From: Rhizobium bangladeshense
GTDB taxonomy: Bacteria; Pseudomonadota; Alphaproteobacteria; Rhizobiales; Rhizobiaceae
Reading direction: 5' to 3'
Length of the DNA stretch: 64,000 bases
Assembly: GCF_017357245.1 (NCBI RefSeq)
Contig: NZ_CP071612.1
Span: 2,731,001 to 2,795,000, forward strand
Below the pieces are notes generated by a model. That model had not been told where the DNA came from, did not search any database, and saw nothing but the letters and a program-made list of their open reading frames with translations. Of the stretch, positions 1 through 9,354 are shown in pieces (positions within the stretch are counted from its first letter, which is position 1; each line of letters begins with the position of its first letter). A program made the position numbers and the translations under genes.

Positions 1-11
1 CGGTTCGAAGT

Positions 12-28
12 TGGCTGGGGCAACTAGG
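12..28 (-). other. tRNA-Gln 3'-end-like fragment (possible att site)
   Basis: The 17 bases tggctggggcaactagg read on the minus strand as a T-stem half, an acceptor-stem half and GCCA, like the 3' end of a bacterial tRNA-Gln. The bases to the right do not continue into a T-loop or anticodon arm, so this is not a whole tRNA. Such 3' fragments are left where an integrase inserts an element into a tRNA gene. The spacing is one base off a canonical tRNA-Gln end and the match is from memory, so this is tentative. Confidence 0.25.
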
Positions 29-334
29 GAAACATTGTGTCTCCTCTATTATCCCGGAAAGCCCGCTGGGCGCTCCCTCCCTGCCTGACGATCTGTCGTC
101 GCGAGTCGATGGCGACCAACTGGCTGAGCTTGGCCATGTCAGCTTTCTTCCCGGTGGCATAATCGGAGAGTCCGGTTGCTTTGCACAATCGGTTGTGGGC
201 GAAATCAATGGCCGTATCGTCGGCGATGCGAGTCCTTCCTACGCCGCTCCTGTAGGCCTGACTTGACAAACACGCTACAGATACCTTTGAACGCTAAGCT
301 GCGAGCGGTGCGGAAACATTTTCGAGGACAAAAA

Positions 335-1717
335 GTGGGCATACAGAATATCCACTGCGACGAACTTTCCCGTAAAATCTGGTCCCTTTCCAATGTATTG
401 CGCGACGACGGTATCGTATTTCACAAATACATGTCTGAGCTTACCTACCTGCTATTCCTGAAGATCGCCGATCAGACTGGGCGAAACACAGCCCTCCCGC
501 AGGGTTGCCGCTGGACCGACCTAGTGGCCCAGCCCGTGCAGGGGCTCGTTGGTAGCTATCGGAAAATGCTCACACGTCTTGGCGAAGATTCTGAAAGCCG
601 CGTCGTCTGCGATATATTCGGCTTTCCGACGACGGTGTTCACACACGATGAAAACTTGCACAAGGTAGTGCATGAGATAGACCGTCTCGACTGGGCGGCG
701 ATCTCCACAGATGCCTTTGGTATGATCTACGAAAGTTTGCTTGAGCGTAACGCTACTGAGGCGCGTGCCGGCGCTGGGCAGTATTTCACACCGCGTGCAC
801 TGGTCGACTCCATCGTCAGAGTCATGGCCCCGCGAGGGGGAGAGACGATACAGGATCCAGCGGCCGGGACGGGCGGTTTTCTGACTTCGGCGCACCAATA
901 TTTGATGCGCTCGGAAAAGGCCGGCGCAAGTCGCACGCGTTACGAAGGCGTCGAGATCGAGCGAGACACCTATCGGCTGTGCTTGATGAACCTTTACCTT
1001 CACAATATGGAGGGAGTCGTGGTTCATGGCGATGCGTTGACCGATGACGCCGTCCAACTGAGCACGCCTGATCTAATTCTTGCCAATCCTCCGTTCGGCG
1101 CGTCCGCTGGCGGCATGAGGCCGCGACGATCCGATCTGCCATTTCAGACCGCCAACAAGCAGATCATGTTCCTCCAACACATTTACCGCTCTCTTTCACC
1201 GGGCGGCCGCGCCGCGATCGTCTTGCCTGACAATGTGCTCTTCGAGCCGGGTATCGGGCGGCGGGTGCGCGAAGACTTGATGGAATCGTGCGAGCTTCGA
1301 GTCATCCTCAGGCTGCCGCAAGGCATCTTCTACGCGCAGGGCGTCAACACCAACGTGCTGTTTCTTCAGGCAGGTCGCCCGACGCAGAATGTTGCTTTTT
1401 TCGACATGCGCACAAACGTCCGCCGTTTCAATAAGCGCTACCCCTTAACCGCTGCGGCGTTCGCGGAGTTCGAACGTGCATGTGCGGGCATTATTTTGGG
1501 TGCCACTCAGGGTTCGGACGCTAAGCATGACAGGCTAAAGGTTCTCTCGCGCGAGGAGATCGTCGGGCGTGAGGACAACCTCGATTATACTTGGTTGAAG
1601 CGTGACCACTCCTCATCCGAAATAGAGGACATGGACCGGCTGCTCGGCCGCATTTCAGAGGATCTCCAATCCGCATTGCGGCACATCGAGGAGATTGACC
1701 GCGAGATACTCAAATGA
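335..1717 (+). CDS. hsdM: Type I restriction-modification DNA methylase subunit (HsdM, N6-adenine)
   Basis: About 460 residues. It transfers a methyl group from SAM to adenine at the site chosen by HsdS. Visible motifs are the N-terminal helical HsdM domain (from about residue 5), GAGQYFTPR before the catalytic domain, the SAM motif DPAAGTGGF and the catalytic NPPF in LILANPPFG. I choose the GTG at 335 because gagga lies six bases upstream; the frame stays open further upstream to 176 but that part looks noncoding. The stop overlaps the hsdS start (ATGA). Family assignment is firm. No HsdR gene is seen downstream. Confidence 0.93.
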   Translation: MGIQNIHCDELSRKIWSLSNVLRDDGIVFHKYMSELTYLLFLKIADQTGRNTALPQGCRWTDLVAQPVQGLVGSYRKMLTRLGEDSESRVVCDIFGFPTTVFTHDENLHKVVHEIDRLDWAAISTDAFGMIYESLLERNATEARAGAGQYFTPRALVDSIVRVMAPRGGETIQDPAAGTGGFLTSAHQYLMRSEKAGASRTRYEGVEIERDTYRLCLMNLYLHNMEGVVVHGDALTDDAVQLSTPDLILANPPFGASAGGMRPRRSDLPFQTANKQIMFLQHIYRSLSPGGRAAIVLPDNVLFEPGIGRRVREDLMESCELRVILRLPQGIFYAQGVNTNVLFLQAGRPTQNVAFFDMRTNVRRFNKRYPLTAAAFAEFERACAGIILGATQGSDAKHDRLKVLSREEIVGREDNLDYTWLKRDHSSSEIEDMDRLLGRISEDLQSALRHIEEIDREILK

Positions 1718-3270
1718 TTGGACTCACAGGACCATGGCGTCGCGTCACGCTCGGGGAACTGGGGCACTGGCAAGGCGGGAATACGCCGAGCAAGCGGGTT
1801 TCCGCCTACTGGTCAGGCGGCGATATCCCTTGGATTTCGCCCAAGGATTTCGGCGAGGAAGTGATCAAGCAGTCGCAAGATCGAATCACTCAACGAGCGC
1901 TCGAGGAGACGAACGCCGCGTTGGTCCCGGAGGGCGCGTTGCTGCTCGTCACGCGCAGCGGGATCCTTAAGCACAGCTTGCCAACGGCGGTGACCGGCAA
2001 GGCGGCTGCAATCAACCAAGACGTGAAGGCGCTGTCGCCGGCTCCAGGCATACTCGCGCGGTATCTTCAATATCAGATCGAGGCCAAGGCCGACGACTTA
2101 CTCGAAGCAGCGGTAAAATCTGGCACGACTGTCGAAAGCGTCAATTTCAGCGTCCTGCAGCAGTTCCCCGTCATCGTCGCGACGACCGGCGAGCAGGACA
2201 GGATCGTGCGACGCCTCGAAGATGTACTCGGCAAGCTCGAACGGAGCCGTGCAGCAGCAGCAATGAATCTCAAGCGACTCGACGATGTCTGGGCGACCGC
2301 GATGGCTGGAGCATTCGCCGGGGTGTTGACCGCCGGATGGCGCGCAAGCCAAGACCTGGATCAGGATTGGCCATCAGTCACCCTTGGCGACGTCGTCGAT
2401 GAGATGAACTATGGTTCGTCCCGCAAGTCGCAGATCCGCGGCGACGTGCCTGTGCTTCGAATGGGCAATATCCAAGCCGGGCGGCTCGATTGGTCCGATC
2501 TCGTCTACACATCCGACAAACAGGAAATCAAAAAGCATCGGCTGCGTGACGGTGACGTACTCTTCAACCGTACCAATAGTCCCGAACTCGTCGGCAAGAC
2601 CGCCGTCTATCACAACGAGCGGCCCGCGATCGCGGCGGGCTATCTCATCGTCGTGCGTTGCAGTTCGCGGATCATGCCCGATCTGCTTGCGCATTTCCTC
2701 AACAGCCCTGCCGGTCGGGCTTATTGCTGGTCAGTAAAATCCGACGGCGTCAGTCAGTCAAACATCAACTCGCGCAAGCTCTCGGCGTTCGAATTCAGGC
2801 TGCCTCCGCTCGCCGAGCAAGCGCAACTCATCGAGCAACTCGACCGTATTTGGGTGCAGATCGAACTTACCCGAGAGCGACTCGCCAATGTACAAAACGA
2901 TTTGGCAACGTTGCGGCGGCAGCTATTGCGAGCGGCATTCCATGTAAGCGGGGAACCGAACGAGCCATCTTCTGAGCTCGATACGATGCTCGCGGCGGCA
3001 CGCGACTTCAAACCCAATCCACCAGCACAGAAACGAGCCAAAGGACGCACCATGAAATCCGGCGCGGGGTTGACCAACGAGATCACGTCGCTTCTGACAT
3101 TGAAGGGCGCCGCCGGCGCGTCTTTCGACGAGATCAGAGCGCAAGTCTCGGCCGATTATGACACGCTCAAGGCGGAAATCTTTGCCCACCTACAAGAGGG
3201 AAAGCCGTCCGTCGTCCAGGTCTTCGATCGAGAGAGGGGCATGATTCGCCTCCGGGCAGCACAATCATGA
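1714..3270 (+). CDS. hsdS: Type I restriction-modification specificity subunit (HsdS)
   Basis: 518 residues. It recognises the bipartite DNA target and docks HsdM. Two target-recognition domains are clear: TRD1 begins WRRVTLGELGHWQGGNTPS and contains DIPWISPKDF; TRD2 begins near residue 222 with WPSVTLGDVVDEMNYGSS and contains VPVLRMGNIQ. Each is followed by a helical spacer (EQDRIVRRLEDVLGKLE; EQAQLIEQLDRIW). It is longer than the usual 400-450 residues because of a C-terminal tail of about 80 residues after the second spacer. It overlaps both neighbours by four bases, so translation is coupled. Confidence 0.93.
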   Translation: MIGLTGPWRRVTLGELGHWQGGNTPSKRVSAYWSGGDIPWISPKDFGEEVIKQSQDRITQRALEETNAALVPEGALLLVTRSGILKHSLPTAVTGKAAAINQDVKALSPAPGILARYLQYQIEAKADDLLEAAVKSGTTVESVNFSVLQQFPVIVATTGEQDRIVRRLEDVLGKLERSRAAAAMNLKRLDDVWATAMAGAFAGVLTAGWRASQDLDQDWPSVTLGDVVDEMNYGSSRKSQIRGDVPVLRMGNIQAGRLDWSDLVYTSDKQEIKKHRLRDGDVLFNRTNSPELVGKTAVYHNERPAIAAGYLIVVRCSSRIMPDLLAHFLNSPAGRAYCWSVKSDGVSQSNINSRKLSAFEFRLPPLAEQAQLIEQLDRIWVQIELTRERLANVQNDLATLRRQLLRAAFHVSGEPNEPSSELDTMLAAARDFKPNPPAQKRAKGRTMKSGAGLTNEITSLLTLKGAAGASFDEIRAQVSADYDTLKAEIFAHLQEGKPSVVQVFDRERGMIRLRAAQS

Positions 3271-4856
3271 GACTGATCTATCTGCGCGTCGATCGCGCTT
3301 TGAGCTGTGGAGGCTTGCTCGACGGAGCCGAACTGGCGGTTACGCGCCCGCATGAGGAGACAAGCCTTGCGCCACTGTGTTTCATCGGCCCTAACGGCGC
3401 GGGCAAATCGCAGTTGCTGCAACTGATCGCGGAAATCTTCCAAGTGGCTTGGCACCAATATGCCGGCACGGAAGAGCGATTGAGCTCGAACAACGAATCT
3501 TTGTTCGAGGTTCGCTATCGTATGTCATCGCCCGCCGGGCTGTCTCACATCGTTAAGCTGGTCCGCGAGAGCAGCGGCCGCACTGTGGGTCCGATCCGGA
3601 TGGAGTTCATGCGCGACAACGACGAAGAGTGGCGTTCGGTAGCGGTCGACTCCCCCTCATTCGGCGAGAACCTACCGTCGCTTGTCATCGGATACACGTC
3701 GGGAGACAACGAGACCCTCAGCCTGCCATTCTTCGTCAGCCGCCGCGGCTACGCCGCCGACGTCAGCGAGGCAGCGCTACCCAACAAATCCAAAAGCCGA
3801 TCGAAACTCGCCGGCGAGGTCCCGGACAACCGGTTGCTGTTGATTGATTACAGCACGCACCTAGAGGTGCTTGTTGCGAACCTTCTGCTGTCGCCGCCGT
3901 CACTCCGCGAGAAGATAATTGGTCATGCGAAACTTCACGATCTGGCATCGTTCCGCTGCGTGATACAGCTGAACCATTCGGCGGCACCGAGCGGTGGGGT
4001 GAAGCTGACGCCGGAACTGAGAGCCTATATCGACATCTTCCGCAAGCTTGCGACATGTTGGGATCACGAGCCTAAGAAGGATATCCATACTTTCGACTTC
4101 TTCGTTGACGATGCCCTGCGCGAAGGGTTTGCCCATCATTTCGAGACCGCGGGGAATCTCTACCGCGCGTTTCACAAAATATCGCTTCTGAACGACCTTG
4201 CGATCCCGCGGGCGGCGCGCAATCGCCTGCAACGCGATATCGACTCGCGTCGCTTTGCATCGCGGCTTCCGGAACCTCAGGATGAAGACAAAGTGTTCCG
4301 CTTCGAGCAAGTCAGCCTTTGCCGTCATACAGACGAAGGGGTGAGGCTTCTGGACTATGTATCGCTCTCAGACGGTGAACATCAGTTGTCGCAGATTCTC
4401 GGCATCTTCTCGATGATCGATACGCCCGGCGCGCTGTTCGTCCTCGACGAACCGGAATCACACTTCAATCCCTTATGGCGCGTGCAGTTTACCAAATCGC
4501 TCCTCAATCTGCCGAACGAGACCCGTGGGCACCAGGAAGTCTTGCTTACGACCCATGCGCCTTTCGTACCGTGCGACCTGCCGCGCGAACAGGTTCTGAT
4601 CTTTAGCAAGAATGCCAACGGCAAGGTCGAGATTGCGCCGCCCGAGATGGAGACCTATGGCGCGTCGTTCGACCGTATCCTCGATGCCTGTTTCGAGGTC
4701 AGCCCACCGATTTCGCAAGTCGCTCAGGACGAGATGGAACATCTCATAGACAAAGGAACGGCGGCGGAGATCGCGGATGCCCTTACCCGCCTTGGGCCAT
4801 CCGTCGAACGCTCGTTCTTGGCGGATCGCCTCCGTCAATTGCGCACCGGATCCTGA
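3267..4856 (+). CDS. Restriction-system-associated AAA/ABC-type ATPase (PtuA-like)
   Basis: 529 residues. The P-loop GPNGAGKS lies at 41-48, an ABC-like signature LSDGEHQL near 367-374, Walker B FVLDEPESHF near 391-400 and a switch histidine in LLTTHAPF near 431. The long insert between P-loop and signature fits an OLD/RecF/PtuA-type overcoming-nuclease ATPase rather than an HsdR helicase: no DEAD-box or PD-(D/E)XK motif is seen. The start overlaps hsdS by four bases and the HNH gene follows after six. ATPase plus HNH is the gene pair of Septu systems (PtuA-PtuB). Its role as effector ATPase here is inferred. Confidence 0.85.
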   Translation: MRLIYLRVDRALSCGGLLDGAELAVTRPHEETSLAPLCFIGPNGAGKSQLLQLIAEIFQVAWHQYAGTEERLSSNNESLFEVRYRMSSPAGLSHIVKLVRESSGRTVGPIRMEFMRDNDEEWRSVAVDSPSFGENLPSLVIGYTSGDNETLSLPFFVSRRGYAADVSEAALPNKSKSRSKLAGEVPDNRLLLIDYSTHLEVLVANLLLSPPSLREKIIGHAKLHDLASFRCVIQLNHSAAPSGGVKLTPELRAYIDIFRKLATCWDHEPKKDIHTFDFFVDDALREGFAHHFETAGNLYRAFHKISLLNDLAIPRAARNRLQRDIDSRRFASRLPEPQDEDKVFRFEQVSLCRHTDEGVRLLDYVSLSDGEHQLSQILGIFSMIDTPGALFVLDEPESHFNPLWRVQFTKSLLNLPNETRGHQEVLLTTHAPFVPCDLPREQVLIFSKNANGKVEIAPPEMETYGASFDRILDACFEVSPPISQVAQDEMEHLIDKGTAAEIADALTRLGPSVERSFLADRLRQLRTGS

Positions 4857-4862
4857 ACAGCA

Positions 4863-5933
4863 ATGCTCTTCTGCTACCCAGTCGAAGCGACCAACGAAAA
4901 TTGGCTTCACGATGGGCTGATGGAGCTGCTTGCGCGTATGTTCAACGGCGACAACAACCCACTAAGCGACTGGCTGGAGGAATTCCCCGCCAACAAGCGC
5001 GATGAGGTGGAAAAGAAGCCCAGTCTGCTTGAAGCTCTGAGAGCGGTTGCCGACGAGGTCGCAGGGGTCCCAGCGGCCGACCGGACTGGCTTTCTGGCCT
5101 GCATGCAGGCGCAGAATAATATTCCGAATATTTTCGATCCCGGTGTAGCACTGCCCGAGCTACCGGATGGATATGATGCGCTTGTCGGACGCATCGAGAC
5201 ATTGTTCCGCACTGCCTTCAGGATGCTTACGCCATTGGGTATTCGAGATAGACAATATGCGCTTATCTATGACGGCTTGCCCGCACATCTCTGCGCTTTT
5301 TGCGGTATCGAGCCATTGACGGCACCGGACCCGGCGATTCCACGCGAGAGCCTCGATCACTATCTCCCCATTACCCGTTATCCGTTTGCCGGCGTAAACC
5401 TGCGCAATCTCGCACCCACCGGCAACAAGTGCAACGGACCTCACAAGCATAATATAGATACGTTACGAGATGTGCACTCCGCCCGCCGGCGCTGCTTCGA
5501 TCCGTTCGGCGAAGCAACCGCCACGGTATCACTACTCAACAGCCGGCCCCTCGAGGGCGCCGTCGTTAAGGCGTTCAAGTTACCCGACTGGCAGATCGAT
5601 CTGGAAGGTGATGCCGACGCCGTTGCGACCTGGGATGCAGTTTACGACATTAAGATGCGCTACCAGCTCAATATTCTCGATAAGGAATTACGGAATTGGC
5701 TCGATCATTTCGCGAACTGGGTCGCTCGCGATGCAGTACCACCGACAACTCGCGACGAATTGGTAGCGTTGATTGACCGCTATCTACATGCGGTCATTCA
5801 AGAAGGCTATGCGGACTTTCTGAAGCGCGAGACATTCTTAATGCTCGCTCACCGCTGTACAGTCGGCCCGTCGGCAAGCCGGGTAACTGAATGGCTCATC
5901 GCCTTGTTGAGTCCAGAGACTGGCGCGGCCTGA
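4863..5933 (+). CDS. HNH endonuclease (PtuB-like effector candidate)
   Basis: 356 residues. The centre holds an HNH fold: a zinc-type CAFC at 144-147, then LDHYLP with the catalytic His at 166, VNLRNLAP with Asn at 179 and 182, and NKCN at 189-191. The N-terminal 130 and C-terminal 150 residues match nothing I recognise. It is the last gene of the operon, six bases after the ATPase stop, and would supply the cleavage activity missing because HsdR is absent. Whether it cuts DNA or RNA cannot be told from the sequence. Confidence 0.8.
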   Translation: MLFCYPVEATNENWLHDGLMELLARMFNGDNNPLSDWLEEFPANKRDEVEKKPSLLEALRAVADEVAGVPAADRTGFLACMQAQNNIPNIFDPGVALPELPDGYDALVGRIETLFRTAFRMLTPLGIRDRQYALIYDGLPAHLCAFCGIEPLTAPDPAIPRESLDHYLPITRYPFAGVNLRNLAPTGNKCNGPHKHNIDTLRDVHSARRRCFDPFGEATATVSLLNSRPLEGAVVKAFKLPDWQIDLEGDADAVATWDAVYDIKMRYQLNILDKELRNWLDHFANWVARDAVPPTTRDELVALIDRYLHAVIQEGYADFLKRETFLMLAHRCTVGPSASRVTEWLIALLSPETGAA

Positions 5934-6021
5934 TGCACCGTCCTGCAAGGTGCGCGGCAGCCGCAGCAAAGCCAAAAACGCGCAGCGCCTCCACTCTATC
6001 GTTCTTCCGCGTGTGCACCCC

Positions 6022-8154
6022 TCACCCCGCCAACTCCACAATCGCACACCCATACCCCTCAAGCTCCAGCATCCCCGCCACCATCTTCTCCCCATCCAGC
6101 AGATCCCGCCCGGCAGGCACCCCGCCCACCGTCACAGCCTGATCCGTATAATTCTGCACGAACAGCAGCTTCCGCTCCTCATTCATCCGCATAGTCACCT
6201 CCACACCTTCCGGCAGCCCGCCCAACAGCGGCTCGATACCCGCCGGCGCAAACAGCCGTTCCGTCAGCGCTTCCGTCAGCTCGGGCGTGAGATAGGTCCC
6301 GAGATAGACCACCTGCCCCTTGCCCACCTTGCGGGAGGTCGCCATCGGCTGGCCTTCGGCGTAGCGGTTGGACCAGGCGGCGATGACCTCGACATCGGGG
6401 TCGATAGTGAGGTTTTCGTAGAAATGGCCGGCGGCCATTTCGCGGTTGCCGAGCTTGAAGCGGCGGACGCGGCGGTGGCTTTCGGCGGGTTTGTTCGGCG
6501 GGATGACCAGGCCGCCGGAGCGCTCCATCACGTCGAAGAGGCCGTTGGCGCCGGGGGCGGCGAGACGGCCGAAATCTTCGACGCGCACGCCGGTCAGTTT
6601 CGAAAGCGCGGTGCCGGGCGCGGTTTCGCGGATGACGTGGTTATCCTCAGTGCGCGTGCCGGTGCGCGCGCCGATGACGACGGTGCCGCCGGATGCGGCG
6701 AAGGCTTCGAGCCTCGCCGTCCATTCGTCCTTCCACATCACCCAGTGGGGGACATAGAAGAGCTTCAGCTTGGAAAGATCGTCCTCGGGGTGGATGAAGC
6801 CGCAGGCGATGCCTCTATCATAGCAATATTGATGCAGCAGGATCGCGTCGTCCTGCGGGCTCGGCAGGCCGATCGGATAGGTCTTGTGGGCTTCCTGATT
6901 GTCGAAATCGGAGCCCGCGATGCCGACATCCATGCGCACATGGGTGCCGAGGATCTTGGGCGCCAGCGCCGTCATCTCGCCCGCGAAGCGCTTGGCCTCG
7001 TCATAGCGGTGGCGGCCGATATCGTCATGGTCGATGATGCCCATCCAATAGATCTCGGCGCCGAAATGGGCGGGCCGCCAGCGGAAGAACATCAGGCCGT
7101 CGGCGCCGTGCGCGACCGAGGAAAGCGCCATGCGGCGAAGCTCGCCCGGCTCCGGCGTCAGCGTGCAGAAGCCCGGCTGGCTGCCGAAGCCCGATTGCTG
7201 CTCGGGCACGATGTAATTGCCGGAAAAGCCGCGGCAGATATCGAGGTGCAGCGCCTGCACCTTGGCGTGGTTGCCGAGCCGCATGAACTCGTCATAGAGC
7301 ATGGGATAGATGTCGTAGCCGACGAAATCGAGATCCTTGCTGAACTGGCCGCGGAAATCGATATCCCTGAGGCCCCCGAGATTGTGGAAGATGAACCAGG
7401 AGGGTTTGACCGCCCGCAGGATCTCCACCTGATCGTGCTGGAAGCGCGCAGTGGAGAAGGCGAGGAAGCGGTGGTAATCCTGCAGATGGCCGGGGCTCGG
7501 GAAGGTCGGGCCGAATTCGATCGGCAGCACCACCTGGTCGAAACTGTCATAGGCCGTCGCCCAGAAATCGCCGCCCCAGGCGGCGTTGAGCTTTGATATC
7601 TCGCGGTATTTGTCGGCCAGGTACGCCTGGAATTCGCTGAGCGTCGCCTGGGAAAAGCTCTCAGGCATGCTGGTGTTCAGCTCATTGTCGGTCTGCCAGC
7701 CCACGACATGGGGATTGCCGCGATAATGCTCGGCCATCGCCCTGGTAATGCGCTTGCTGTGCTCGCGAAAGACCGGGCTTGCCGTGTCGCAATGCTGGCG
7801 CGAGCCGTGGCTCATCGGCCGGCCCTTGCCGTCGACCCTTAGAATTTCGGGGTGCGCTGCCGTCAGCCAGCGCGGCGGGGTCGCGGTCGGCGTGCACATG
7901 ATCGTGTCGATGCCGTAGCGCCCGAGGATCGCGATGGCACGGTCGAAGAGATCGAAATTGAAGGTGCCGAGCTTCGGCTCCAGAATATGCCAGGCGAATT
8001 CGGCCATGCGCACGACATTGAAGCCGGCTTTCGCCATGCGCTCGGCGTCGCGCTCCCAGTAGCTTTCGTCGACATGCTCGGGATAATGCGGCACACCGAC
8101 GAGGAAGCGGTCGGTCTTGACGGTGTTCCATGCGGAGAGGGTCTTGTCGGACAC
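6022..8154 (-). CDS. Beta-galactosidase, glycoside hydrolase family 42
   Basis: 710 residues, the normal GH42 length. It hydrolyses terminal beta-galactosides, probably in the cytoplasm since no signal peptide is present. The TIM-barrel start is typical (GVPHYPEH near 20). The acid/base Glu158 lies in WQTDNELN and the nucleophile is probably Glu318 in IVPEQQSG. A trimerisation/glutamine-amidotransferase-like middle domain (PHWVMWKDEW) and a C-terminal beta domain follow. It is the last gene of the minus-strand sugar operon, 17 bases after the ATPase gene, so imported galactosides are its likely substrate. Similar gene sets occur in rhizobial lac operons. Confidence 0.93.
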   Translation of the reverse strand: MSDKTLSAWNTVKTDRFLVGVPHYPEHVDESYWERDAERMAKAGFNVVRMAEFAWHILEPKLGTFNFDLFDRAIAILGRYGIDTIMCTPTATPPRWLTAAHPEILRVDGKGRPMSHGSRQHCDTASPVFREHSKRITRAMAEHYRGNPHVVGWQTDNELNTSMPESFSQATLSEFQAYLADKYREISKLNAAWGGDFWATAYDSFDQVVLPIEFGPTFPSPGHLQDYHRFLAFSTARFQHDQVEILRAVKPSWFIFHNLGGLRDIDFRGQFSKDLDFVGYDIYPMLYDEFMRLGNHAKVQALHLDICRGFSGNYIVPEQQSGFGSQPGFCTLTPEPGELRRMALSSVAHGADGLMFFRWRPAHFGAEIYWMGIIDHDDIGRHRYDEAKRFAGEMTALAPKILGTHVRMDVGIAGSDFDNQEAHKTYPIGLPSPQDDAILLHQYCYDRGIACGFIHPEDDLSKLKLFYVPHWVMWKDEWTARLEAFAASGGTVVIGARTGTRTEDNHVIRETAPGTALSKLTGVRVEDFGRLAAPGANGLFDVMERSGGLVIPPNKPAESHRRVRRFKLGNREMAAGHFYENLTIDPDVEVIAAWSNRYAEGQPMATSRKVGKGQVVYLGTYLTPELTEALTERLFAPAGIEPLLGGLPEGVEVTMRMNEERKLLFVQNYTDQAVTVGGVPAGRDLLDGEKMVAGMLELEGYGCAIVELAG

Positions 8155-8171
8155 GGGCGGTTCTTTCCTGA

Positions 8172-9317
8172 TTATTTGTCGAGAATGGTCTTGCGGGCGC
8201 TGATCGTGCGGCCGTCATCGGGGGAGAAAAGATAGAGCTCGTTGGCATCGAGCTTCAGCGCCACCTTCTGCCCGGCGGCGAAGGGCGCGACATAGGAGAG
8301 CTGCGCGGTGATGTTGCCGGTGCCGCTTTCCGACGCGATGGTGCGGAGATTGCCGGCATCGACATAGAGAATGGTCTCGCGGCCGAGATGCTCGACGAGG
8401 CGGACTTCGCCATGCACGGCCCCGTCCCCACTGCCCTCAGCGACCACGGAGATCGCCTCCGGCCGCACGCCGAGCGTCAGCCTTGCGCCCTTCGCAAGCG
8501 ATGTCGGCTGGGCAAGCTCCACGGTCAGCGGCGCAAGGCCGGGCGCGGAAACGGTGACGCTGCGGCCGGAAACGGCGTCGATTGTGACGCCGAGGAAATT
8601 CATTCTGGGCGCGCCGAGGAAGCCGGCGACGAAGAGATTGTCGGGGTTGCGGTAAAGCTCCAGCGGCGAGCCGACCTGCTCGATGATGCCCTTGTTCAAC
8701 ACGACGATGCGGCTTGCCATGGTCATCGCCTCCACCTGGTCGTGGGTGACGTAGACCATGGTGGCGCCGAGCTCGGCATGCAGGCTGCTCAATTCGACGC
8801 GCATCTGGGTGCGCAGCGCGGCGTCGAGGTTCGACAGCGGCTCGTCGAACAGGAAGACCTCGGGCGAGCGGGTGATCGCCCGGCCGATCGCCACACGCTG
8901 GCGCTGGCCGCCGGAAAGCTGCTTCGGCCGCTTGTCCAACTGGTCGTCGATGCGCAGGATCCTGGCGGCGCGGGCGACCGCCGCATCGATCTCGGCCTTC
9001 GGGCGCTTGGCCATGCGCAGGCCGAAGCCCATATTCTCCGCCACCGTCATGTGCGGATAAAGCGCATAGGACTGAAAGACCATGGCGATGCCTCGATCGC
9101 CCGGCTCCTGCCGGCTGACGTCCCGGCCGTTGATCAGGATCTGGCCCGAGGAGATCGCCTCCAGGCCGGCAATGCTCTTCAATAGCGTGGACTTGCCGCA
9201 GCCGGACGGGCCGACCATGACGATGAACTCGCCCTGCGCCACGGAAAGATCGATGCCGCGCAGCGCGTGATAGGCGCCATAATTCTTGTTGATCTCACGA
9301 AGTTCGAGACTGGTCAT
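8172..9317 (-). CDS. Sugar ABC transporter ATP-binding protein (MalK/UgpC family)
   Basis: 381 residues. It powers sugar import. Walker A GPSGCGKST, signature LSGGQRQR, Walker B VFLFDEPLSNLD and the switch His in VTHDQ are all intact, and a C-terminal TOBE/OB regulatory domain (ADLTLGVRPE-like segment) follows, as in MalK, UgpC and LacK. It lies between the permease genes and the GH42 gene. The carried sugar is inferred from the beta-galactosidase next door. Confidence 0.94.
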   Translation of the reverse strand: MTSLELREINKNYGAYHALRGIDLSVAQGEFIVMVGPSGCGKSTLLKSIAGLEAISSGQILINGRDVSRQEPGDRGIAMVFQSYALYPHMTVAENMGFGLRMAKRPKAEIDAAVARAARILRIDDQLDKRPKQLSGGQRQRVAIGRAITRSPEVFLFDEPLSNLDAALRTQMRVELSSLHAELGATMVYVTHDQVEAMTMASRIVVLNKGIIEQVGSPLELYRNPDNLFVAGFLGAPRMNFLGVTIDAVSGRSVTVSAPGLAPLTVELAQPTSLAKGARLTLGVRPEAISVVAEGSGDGAVHGEVRLVEHLGRETILYVDAGNLRTIASESGTGNITAQLSYVAPFAAGQKVALKLDANELYLFSPDDGRTISARKTILDK

Positions 9318-9354
9318 GTCCTGGCCCTCTCTTGTTGAAACGGAAGACGCCGGC

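Noticed and set aside
24..269. 81-codon minus-strand open frame left of hsdM
   Set aside because: No recognised family and no ribosome site seen; may be remnant of an older gene, but cannot be supported.
5950..7596. Long plus-strand open frame of 548 codons
   Set aside because: Antisense to the GH42 gene; residue makeup (H, R, Q, A-rich, no motifs) is typical of shadow frames in GC-rich DNA.
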